From positions 1 through 21,896 of the forward strand of contig JAJDEK010000578.1 of the NCBI GenBank assembly GCA_029259875.1: 21,896 nt of DNA, written 5' to 3'. Below the pieces are notes generated by a model. The model did not search any database and was not told the origin of the DNA. It saw only the letters and a list, made by a program, of their open reading frames with translations. Each line of letters begins with the position of its first letter. The first letter of the stretch is position 1. The translations under genes were made by a program, and so were the position numbers. This stretch comes from Planctomycetaceae bacterium. GTDB lineage: Bacteria > Planctomycetota > Planctomycetia > Planctomycetales > Planctomycetaceae. Of the stretch, positions 1 through 6,880 are shown one piece after another.

Positions 1-749
1 CCGGTTCCAATTAATTCAGGGGCGATACCATCGTAACAACGGGGTGGTAATGAGGCATGAATGGTGAGTTCAGGGGAAAGAATTGATTCAATACCCGTAT
101 CAACTAATGCAACGATTCCATTCGGGGTCAGTCGCACATTCCAAGGGCGAAGATCACTGTGTACGATGTTTCGTTTTTCTAATGTCACTAAAGCATCAAG
201 TAGCTGAGCTCCGATTGCAAGCACGACAGGCACAGGAAACCGCCCTCTACGAATGAGCAGTTCGGATACGGTTATGGATGGAAGATGACGACTCACAATA
301 ACAATTTGATCATGAAGCTGTTTTATGATGCGAGGTTGTACCAGAGAAGGATGATTTAAACCCTGCATACGTTGTAGTAAATTTTGAGCGTTTTGCTGTA
401 TGAGATCGAGATGATCAGTCTGTGGTCTGGTGATTTTTAATACACAGCGTTCTGCACTCTCTGGTGCTTTGGCAATATAAGTACTCGATTTGTGGCTATG
501 GCCTAATTCAGAGATGAGCAGATAGGGCCCAATCGCCAGCTGTTCCGGATTTCCAGATTCTAAAGTTCGTGCTTGGAAAGGAGTAATTTTCTGTGCCTGG
601 ACAAGTGCATCAATCCAGACAGAATCAAAAGCAGGAATACCCCTTGCTAATTTTTTGACTCGACGACGGCAGCGCTTCAAATCTGTTGCTGTGCAGAGCT
701 TTAGCTTTGTTAATCGCTGCATTAGCTCTTTGGAAGGAGGTTCCAGCAA
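1..749 (-). CDS. Ser/Thr protein kinase, degenerate, 3' part cut off by window edge
   Basis: An open frame runs without a stop from a TTG at 749 to the window edge. Numbered from that TTG, residues 1-72 form a basic helical extension like those before planctomycete kinase domains (for example IDALVQAQKITPFQARTLE). The kinase domain begins near 73. The nucleotide-binding loop is degenerate (ELGHSHKSSTYIAK). The ATP lysine is likely K105 (CVLKI), the catalytic loop is HSDLRPWNV (D199, N204; the usual Lys is Arg), the metal site is DTG instead of DFG (D217), and APE is kept near 243. The key Asp, Asn and Lys survive, so activity is possible but weak or specialised. TTG 749 has AAAAGGA about 10 nt upstream; ATG 722 is an alternative. 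A second frame, starting at ATG 835 and overlapping this one, may encode the true N terminus (see findings). It is divergent from the gene at 1014. The domain call is firm; the start is not. Confidence 0.85.
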   Translation of the reverse strand, partial: MLEPPSKELMQRLTKLKLCTATDLKRCRRRVKKLARGIPAFDSVWIDALVQAQKITPFQARTLESGNPEQLAIGPYLLISELGHSHKSSTYIAKAPESAERCVLKITRPQTDHLDLIQQNAQNLLQRMQGLNHPSLVQPRIIKQLHDQIVIVSRHLPSITVSELLIRRGRFPVPVVLAIGAQLLDALVTLEKRNIVHSDLRPWNVRLTPNGIVALVDTGIESILSPELTIHASLPPRCYDGIAPELIGT

Positions 750-1013
750 TGTGAATGAGTCCTTTTTTCACATAAATATTCTGAGGAAGCGGCGACAGGC
801 AATCCATTACTTTCTGTCTCAGACTGATTACCCATTACAGAGGCGAAATCAGGTGCTATTTATGACAAAAAACATCAGATTTCGCAAGAGGGATCTGTTT
901 TTGTCTTACTACACTAAAATAACAGAGAGATCTTTTCTAAAGCTGGTAATCTAGGGTATAAGGTAGGCTGGAGTGGTCCTCTTAGTAATGAATGAAACAA
1001 GAAATTGTGACAT

Positions 1014-1823
1014 ATGATTAATCCCGAACAGGAGACTGTGCTGATAGTTGGCAACTATCAGACTCGCGAAATGAGGGCTGTTTTCGATTCTGTAAACGAA
1101 ATCTGTTGTGGTGCACGGCTCTTTCATTGTACGAGTTTGAATACGATTTCCGAAGAAGTAGCATTTCCTGCATTAATCATTGTCTGTCAAAATTGGCCAG
1201 ATGAATTCTCTACGCGTGGACTGCATGATCTCATCAGCCGGTTTCCGATTAGTCGTCTTGTTTGTTGTTATGGAGTCTGGTGTGAATCAGATGGAAGAAC
1301 AAGAACGAATTGGCCTCTCAGTATTCGTGTTCCCGCTCGCAGTGCTCACGCGCGTATTCAACAAGAGTGGGATATTGCCCAAGGAAAAGTGAACGTACTT
1401 CCTCTGACAGCAGGACGTGATGAAATCTTTCAATCAGAGACTTCTCTTGAACCATTGAGGTTAGATAGCGATGGGATTTCTCCGTTGATCGAAGTTACTT
1501 CAGGTGACTATCACTATAAAGCGATGTTGGAAGAGTTGATTGTTTCCTGGAAAGGCAGGATTACGAAACAGGGCCAGAATAACGATGTGGATCTGTTGCT
1601 CGTTGATTTGGATCCGTGGGAATTAGTAGTGAGTGAACTGACTTTACAGGATTCCCTGCCATTAATGATCGGCGTAATGGGGCTAGCTCATTCCGAAACC
1701 ATTATGGCAGCCAAACAGCTTGGTATTGATGCTGTTGTTTGTAAAGTAGCGCCCGAGCAGGAACTATTTCAGGCAATTACGCGCGTGTTGAAAATTAAGG
1801 CGATTCCGCAGGCAGGGAACTGA
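1014..1823 (+). CDS. Receiver-like protein of unknown function
   Basis: This 269-residue soluble protein has no signal peptide or membrane segment. The N-terminal ~110 residues (VLIVGNYQTREMRAV, then LIIVCQNWPDEF) and the C-terminal ~80 residues (DVDLLLVDLDPWELVV, then PLMIGVMGLAHSETIMAAKQLGIDAVVCK) both show the alternating strand/helix pattern of response-regulator receivers. In the second, the strand-3 Asp motif and a Lys after strand 5 are recognisable. The middle has a Cys- and Trp-rich stretch (RLVCCYGVWCESDGR) that I cannot assign. No output domain is seen, so it may be a regulatory or scaffolding pseudo-receiver; that is inference. The ATG at 1014 has no convincing Shine-Dalgarno sequence. 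The last 29 bases overlap the 3' end of the convergent DUF1080 gene. Confidence 0.75.
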   Translation: MINPEQETVLIVGNYQTREMRAVFDSVNEICCGARLFHCTSLNTISEEVAFPALIIVCQNWPDEFSTRGLHDLISRFPISRLVCCYGVWCESDGRTRTNWPLSIRVPARSAHARIQQEWDIAQGKVNVLPLTAGRDEIFQSETSLEPLRLDSDGISPLIEVTSGDYHYKAMLEELIVSWKGRITKQGQNNDVDLLLVDLDPWELVVSELTLQDSLPLMIGVMGLAHSETIMAAKQLGIDAVVCKVAPEQELFQAITRVLKIKAIPQAGN

Positions 1824-3099
1824 CTTTCAGATTTTTAAAGTTCAGGTCTGTGGTCGGATCATGGCCTTGCAGGCTGATATGACCTGCTTTCAATCGAAGT
1901 CCTTTGCGAGGATTCTCATCCAGCTTTCTCATATCCTCCCAATCAGTTACCTGATATCCGTCTACCCAGACAGCGATATGAGAGCCATAAGCAGAAAGTG
2001 TTGTGGTAAACCATTCATGGTCATTTGAGACAACGCGCCGGGCCTCCGTTCTTCTAAAGATCGCTCCCGTTCCCGCGTTTTCTGGTTTGGTTCGGTCCTT
2101 GCCTTTAATTCCATTATGGATCTGAACTTCGTATCCATTCGCCATGCCACTTTCAGAGCCTTTGATCGCCCGAAAAAAGTAGCCGCTGTTCAGCGCCATA
2201 CCATTTGACTTGGCGGTAGCTTGAAAGAGGAAGTTATCCCAGGTTTCTTCGGTCTCTAAATAGCCTTGTTTTTCAGCGGTAACGTGAATAGTACTATCGA
2301 CGACGTCAAATTTGCTTTTAGATCCTGGTACAACACGCCAGCCTGCCAGATCAACACCATTAAAGATAGTCGACATACGAAGTGGCATTAAATAGATATT
2401 TCGAAACTCTATTAGTCCCTCATTTTTTTGAAGGCCTATGAAACCGATCTCGCGCTGGTGCTCTGATGTATCTTTAAAATTAAGAATTTCTTTCCCGTTG
2501 AGTGAAGCCTGAATCTGAGGGCCTTCCAAACGTACGACAAATGATTGCCATTCCACGCTGGGGGGAACAGGCTCTTTGATCTTACTGCGTCCGACCAAAC
2601 TGCCGGTAGGATATTCTGTTAATTGATCACAGAGATTGAGTTCATAACAATCTTTGCTGGGATCTTTGGGATCAAAAATCGTTCTGAGAAATACACCGCT
2701 ATTCGTTTCGGATGTCAAGCGAAAATCGAATTTCAATTCATAGTCGGCGAAAGGAGTGGTTGTCAGTAATAATCCTGGTTTGCCCGTATCGGCTTTGATA
2801 ATACCTTCTTCAACTTGCCAATTCACGTCGTTATTGGCTTTCCAGCCAAATAGGCTGTGTCCATCAAATAATGCGATCCAGCCGGCTTCAATTTCTTCGG
2901 CCGTGAGCCCCGTTTCAGGAATCATATCACTGGCAGGTTCAGTATTTATTTCTGATTTCTTAGAAATAGGAACTTTACCAGCTTGTGGTTCTGCATTTGA
3001 TTTTGCTGCAGGAGACGGCGATTCTAATTTCAGACAACCTGCCAATAAAAAAGGAAATAAGGCAATGAAAACTACGAATTTGATCGTTTGCCGTGGCAT
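1795..3099 (-). CDS. Lipoprotein with two DUF1080 (3-keto-disaccharide hydrolase-like) domains
   Basis: The predicted protein has 434 residues. I start it at ATG 3099, not at the longer in-frame start at 3174, because translation then begins with a clean lipoprotein signal: MPRQ, a hydrophobic core and the lipobox LAGC (Cys near residue 22), preceded by GAGAG. Two concanavalin-like DUF1080 units follow. The first has GWIALFDGHSLFGWK and SGVFLRTIFDP; the second has STIFNGVDLAGWRV, NSGYFFRAIKG and GYEVQIHNG, ending in LRLKAGHISLQGHDPTTDLNFKNLKV. DUF1080 proteins are greatly expanded in planctomycetes. Some relatives hydrolyse 3-keto-glycosides, but the substrate here cannot be told. The signal and lipobox place it anchored at a membrane, facing the periplasm. 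It lies 53 bp after prfB and may be co-transcribed with it. Confidence 0.88.
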   Translation of the reverse strand: MPRQTIKFVVFIALFPFLLAGCLKLESPSPAAKSNAEPQAGKVPISKKSEINTEPASDMIPETGLTAEEIEAGWIALFDGHSLFGWKANNDVNWQVEEGIIKADTGKPGLLLTTTPFADYELKFDFRLTSETNSGVFLRTIFDPKDPSKDCYELNLCDQLTEYPTGSLVGRSKIKEPVPPSVEWQSFVVRLEGPQIQASLNGKEILNFKDTSEHQREIGFIGLQKNEGLIEFRNIYLMPLRMSTIFNGVDLAGWRVVPGSKSKFDVVDSTIHVTAEKQGYLETEETWDNFLFQATAKSNGMALNSGYFFRAIKGSESGMANGYEVQIHNGIKGKDRTKPENAGTGAIFRRTEARRVVSNDHEWFTTTLSAYGSHIAVWVDGYQVTDWEDMRKLDENPRKGLRLKAGHISLQGHDPTTDLNFKNLKVSSLPAESP

Positions 3100-3152
3100 G
3101 ATGAGCTCTCTTGTATTTGATTTTGAAAACGGGCATGTCTTTAACTTTGTAT

Positions 3153-4263
3153 TTAGTCCCCTGACATTCCCCACCGGAGAAATGATTCCAGAAAACCATC
3201 CAGATCACCATCCAGAATGGGGCCAGGATTTCCGGCTTTATATCCGGTACGGGCGTCCTTAACATACTGTTCCGGATGTAAAACATAATTGCGTACGGTT
3301 TGGCCTCCAAATCCGATTTTGGACTTTCCTCCCCGTTTTGCAGCAAGTTCTGCGTCTCGTTTTTCTTGTTCAATTTTGAACAGTTTTGCCTTTAACATCT
3401 TACGTGCTTCGGCTCGATTTTTATGCTGGCTCCGATTGTTCTGGCATTGCACAACAACGGCTGTTGCTAGATGGGTTAATCTAATGGCAGAATCTGTTTT
3501 GTTAATATGCTGCCCCCCTGCTCCACTGGCCCGATAAGTATCTTCCCGAACATCCTGATCCCAGTTGATTTCAATTTCTGCGATTTCACCCATATCAGGA
3601 GAGACATCAATGGCTGCAAATGAAGTGTGACGTCTTCCGGCTGAATCAAAAGGACTGATCCGGATTAAACGATGGTTGCCTGTTTCCCCTTTCAGATAGC
3701 CGTATGCGTAATCACCTTCGATACGAATTGTTGCACTTCGAATGCCTGCTTCTTCTGCATCAGAGCGGTCAAGTAGCTCTACCTTGAAGCCTCTTCGTTC
3801 ACACCATCGCAAATACATCCGCAATAACATCTCCGCCCAGTCTGAAGAATCGGTTCCCCCTTCCCCTGCCTGGATACTGAGATAAGTGGCAGAAGCATCT
3901 TCCGGAGCTGACATCATCGCGTGAAGTTCAAGTTGATCTAATATAGTTGACAGTCTATCGGCTGTTGTAGACAGTTCTGGAATACTGTCTTCACTGCCTT
4001 CTTCTTCAATAAATTCCAACAGGACTTCAAGGTCCCCGGCACCATCAACCAATTCCGTTAATGGTTTGACTGTCAATTGAAGTTGTTGCATTTCATTAAC
4101 TAACGCTTGAGCTTTCTCCTGGTTGTCCCAAAAACCAGCTGCCCCCATTAGTTCATTGATTTCGGACGCGCGTTCTTTTTTAGCGGCATAGTCAAAGAGA
4201 GTCTCGTAATTTTACGATGCGATCAATGATCCCATTACATTTATCTTTGAGTTCATGGTCCAT
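3153..4263 (-). CDS. prfB: Peptide chain release factor 2 (programmed +1 frameshift)
   Basis: RF2 releases nascent peptides at UGA and UAA codons. The gene is read in two frames. Frame 0 runs 23 codons from ATG 4263 and ends KLRDSL, followed by an in-frame TGA (4194-4192). The remaining 346 codons are in +1, starting GAC at 4193 ([17 protein letters not shown]), giving 369 residues, the normal RF2 length. The join is CTT-TGA-C, the classic RF2 autoregulatory site. Downstream are the codon-reading SPF tripeptide (about residues 203-205, [12 protein letters not shown]) and the peptidyl-transferase GGQ loop (249-251, [15 protein letters not shown]), at nearly the E. coli positions. An annotation that ignores the shift would start wrongly at ATG 4148 and lose 38 residues. 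The start has only a weak GAAAG upstream. Confidence 0.97.
4191..4197 (-). promoter_or_regulatory. prfB +1 recoding site (CTT TGA C)
   Basis: On the minus strand the mRNA reads CUU UGA C at codons 23-24 of prfB. When RF2 is scarce, the ribosome slips +1 on CUU and continues at GAC, so RF2 controls its own synthesis. The slip codon, stop and following C match the conserved site exactly. The stimulatory Shine-Dalgarno-like element just upstream, AGGGGG in E. coli, is here only CGAGAC, which is weak. Confidence 0.93.
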
Positions 4264-4338
4264 AATTTAGTACTTTCGATATATTTCAAGCTTATTTAGT
4301 TTAAGAAGTTGGTGATCAGATCAACGAATTCAAGCCGG

Positions 4339-4344
4339 ATTATA
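4339..4344 (-). promoter_or_regulatory. Candidate -10 box upstream of prfB
   Basis: The minus strand carries an exact TATAAT about 75 nt before the prfB start. The hexamer 17 nt further upstream (TGGCGG, 4367-4362) is a poor -35. The site overlaps the 113-bp gap after ugd, so prfB could have its own promoter in addition to read-through. It is a motif match only, in AT-rich DNA. Confidence 0.3.
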
Positions 4345-4376
4345 GATATTTCTGCTTCTCTCCGCCAGCAATCTAT

Positions 4377-5708
4377 TTACTGACTCGAATCAAGTTTTTG
4401 CTCTACAGAACTAAGTCCGATTCCAAAGTAGTCAATTCCTTTTTGTTTCATTTTTTCTGGCTCGTATAGATTACGGCCATCAAAAATAACTGGATTTGAT
4501 AACCTATGCAGGACGTAATCAAAATCAGCGTGTCGAAACTCATTCCATTCAGTCACGATGGCTAAGGCATCAGATCCTTCCAGGGTATCGTAATGATGAT
4601 TGAAATAAGAGAGTTTGTCTCCATACTGTGCTTTGACATTCTCCATTGCTACTGGGTCATGTACTTTCAGGTTGACACCTGCCTGCAATAATTGGTCGAT
4701 CAGAACCAAAGAGGGGGCTTCTCTGATGTCGTCTGTTTTGGGTTTGAAGGCGAGTCCCCAGAGTGCAATGGTCTTCCCTTTCAAATTTCCCTTAAAGTAG
4801 CTACTGATTTTTTCAAATAATACTTTTTTCTGTGCGACATTTACCTGATCGACGGCATTCAATATTGTTGGCTCCATATTCTGGTTTTGGGCTACAGAAA
4901 TAAGTGCCGAGACATCTTTCGGGAAGCAAGACCCCCCATAACCCACACCTGGAAACAGAAATGAAAAACCAATTCTCTGGTCATGTCCGATTCCCCGTCG
5001 AACCTGATTGATATCGGCACCAACACGCTCACACAGGTTTGCCATTTCATTAATGAAACTGATTTTGGTTGCCAGCATGCAGTTTGCGACGTATTTCGTC
5101 ATCTCTGCACTTTCCAGCTCCATTGATAGAAAAGGATGTTCTGTTCGCAGAAATGGTTGATAGAGCTCATGTAGTATTGCTGAGACTTCCGGACGAGAAA
5201 CGCCGACGACAACCCGATCAGGTTTAGAAAAATCATCAATGGCAGTCCCTTCTTTTAAAAATTCAGGATTGGAAGCCACATCGACGACTCTTCCTGTCAG
5301 AGACTGGAGCTGCTCAGCTAATTTACGGTTTGTACCCACCGGAACCGTGCTCTTAGTCACGACAATTGCGCCTTCAGACAAATAAGGCGCTAATGATTCA
5401 GCCACCTTCCAGAGACTCTCCAGGTTGGCGGAGCCATCTGCACCCTGAGGGGTGCCCACAGCGATGAAAATACATTTTGCATCAGGGATTATTTCTGCAT
5501 AACTGGTCGTGAAAAATAAACGTCGCGCTTTGGTATTACGCTTGACCATTTCTTCCAACCCTGGTTCATAGATTGGAATGATACCAGACTCGAGCTGTTG
5601 AACTTTTTTTTCATCTATGTCGATGCAAGTGACATGATTTCCACTTTCGGAAAAACAAGTCCCCGTTACCAAGCCAACATAACCTGTGCCAATAACTGCA
5701 ATTTTCAT
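4377..5708 (-). CDS. ugd: UDP-glucose 6-dehydrogenase
   Basis: Ugd oxidises UDP-glucose to UDP-glucuronate with two NAD+, giving precursors for acidic surface polysaccharides. The 443-residue product opens with a Rossmann dinucleotide site ([13 protein letters not shown]). It continues with [11 protein letters not shown] and the sugar-binding [14 protein letters not shown], and carries the catalytic cysteine at about 261 in [14 protein letters not shown]-terminal UDP-binding domain follows ([17 protein letters not shown]). I chose ATG 5708 over an in-frame ATG ten codons upstream because the protein should begin at the first Rossmann strand, and GAGAG lies just before it. It follows rfbB by 100 bp on the same strand, consistent with a nucleotide-sugar pair. 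Confidence 0.96.
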   Translation of the reverse strand: MKIAVIGTGYVGLVTGTCFSESGNHVTCIDIDEKKVQQLESGIIPIYEPGLEEMVKRNTKARRLFFTTSYAEIIPDAKCIFIAVGTPQGADGSANLESLWKVAESLAPYLSEGAIVVTKSTVPVGTNRKLAEQLQSLTGRVVDVASNPEFLKEGTAIDDFSKPDRVVVGVSRPEVSAILHELYQPFLRTEHPFLSMELESAEMTKYVANCMLATKISFINEMANLCERVGADINQVRRGIGHDQRIGFSFLFPGVGYGGSCFPKDVSALISVAQNQNMEPTILNAVDQVNVAQKKVLFEKISSYFKGNLKGKTIALWGLAFKPKTDDIREAPSLVLIDQLLQAGVNLKVHDPVAMENVKAQYGDKLSYFNHHYDTLEGSDALAIVTEWNEFRHADFDYVLHRLSNPVIFDGRNLYEPEKMKQKGIDYFGIGLSSVEQKLDSSQ

Positions 5709-5808
5709 AATGCTCTCGAGACTTAGAGATGTATTCAAGTTTGGTTCAATGCTAGTAGATCTGAAAGAAAGATGTTACTTAATTCAGATTGTTAGAGTTG
5801 AAGAACGA

Positions 5809-6831
5809 CTATGTGTCTAAACGATTTCCGTATTGTTGATCATAAAATTTCAGATATTCCCCTGAACGAATCCGATTAACCCATTCCCGGTTGTCTTGAT
5901 ACCATTTGATCGTGGATTCTAAGCCAGCTTGAAATTCTATCTCTGGTTTCCAGTCTAATTCTGATTCTGCTTTTCGACAGTCGATTGCGTAACGTAAATC
6001 GTGGCCCGGACGGTCTTTGACGTATTTGATTAAAGTTTCTGGTTTTCCTAGTAAGCCGAGCAGCAGTTTCGTGATTTTGATGTTCTGCATCTCTGAATTA
6101 CCACCGAAATTGTAAACTTCACCTACGACACCTTTTCTCAGAGCGGCATCAATTCCACGGCAATGGTCAAGCACATGAATCCAGTCACGGACATTTGTGC
6201 CTTCCCCATAAATCGGTACTGGTTTGTTTTCCATCGCGTTGGAAATGAAAAGTGGAATCAGCTTTTCAGGAAATTGATAAGGGCCATAATTATTTGAGCA
6301 ACGAGTGATGATCGCAGGCAGTTGAAACGTTTTGATATAACTTCGTACCAGCAAATCTGCTGCAGCTTTGGAAGCAGAATAAGGACTATTGGGGGCGATG
6401 GGAGTGTCTTCGGTAAATAACCCCTCTACTCCCAGGCTACCATAAACTTCATCGGTAGAAACTTGGACAAAACGACTGATTTGTTGGTTGCGAAAGGCAT
6501 CCAACAGAATCTGAGTTCCCACAACATTCGTTTGAATAAAGGGGCTTGAATCAAGTATGCTACGGTCTACATGTGATTCAGCAGCAAAGTTAATCACTGC
6601 GTCAAAATTGGTTGACTTCAGAAGAGAATTTACAAAATCGGGATCTGCAATGTCTCCCTTTACAAAGTTATAACGTGAGTGTGACTCAAACTCTTTCAAG
6701 TTCTCTAAATTACCAGCATAGGTCAATTTGTCGAGATTTATAATTGAAATATCAGGGTACTTGGAGAGTTCGTATCGAATAAAATTAGATCCGATAAATC
6801 CACACCCACCAGTGACTAATATTTGCTTCAT
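5809..6831 (-). CDS. rfbB: dTDP-glucose 4,6-dehydratase
   Basis: This extended short-chain dehydrogenase converts dTDP-glucose to dTDP-4-keto-6-deoxyglucose, the branch point for rhamnose and other deoxysugars. The 340 residues match the family length. Visible are the N-terminal NAD site (VTGGCGFIGSNFIRY), DKLTYAGNLENL, the active-site segment STDEVYGSLG, and the YxxxK pair in SPYSASKAAADLL. NNYGPYQFPEKLIPLFI and GEGTNVRDWIHVLDH are also typical of RmlB. The start is well supported: GAGGGAGA lies 5 nt before the ATG. The gene begins 49 bp after the gyrA stop, close enough for co-transcription. No rmlA, rmlC or rmlD is in the window, so the final sugar is unknown. Confidence 0.96.
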   Translation of the reverse strand: MKQILVTGGCGFIGSNFIRYELSKYPDISIINLDKLTYAGNLENLKEFESHSRYNFVKGDIADPDFVNSLLKSTNFDAVINFAAESHVDRSILDSSPFIQTNVVGTQILLDAFRNQQISRFVQVSTDEVYGSLGVEGLFTEDTPIAPNSPYSASKAAADLLVRSYIKTFQLPAIITRCSNNYGPYQFPEKLIPLFISNAMENKPVPIYGEGTNVRDWIHVLDHCRGIDAALRKGVVGEVYNFGGNSEMQNIKITKLLLGLLGKPETLIKYVKDRPGHDLRYAIDCRKAESELDWKPEIEFQAGLESTIKWYQDNREWVNRIRSGEYLKFYDQQYGNRLDT

Positions 6832-6880
6832 TTAAGTCTCCCTCAATATCTGATTAACCAGTTCTTTTTCTACTAAAAAG

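Noticed and set aside
655..954. 99-codon plus-strand frame opposite the kinase start
   Set aside because: It overlaps the kinase frame on the other strand, and its product is basic and low in recognisable features.
3100..3174. N-terminal 25-codon extension of the DUF1080 protein
   Set aside because: It would place the lipoprotein signal internally and overlap prfB; the ATG at 3099 fits a lipobox and ribosome site.
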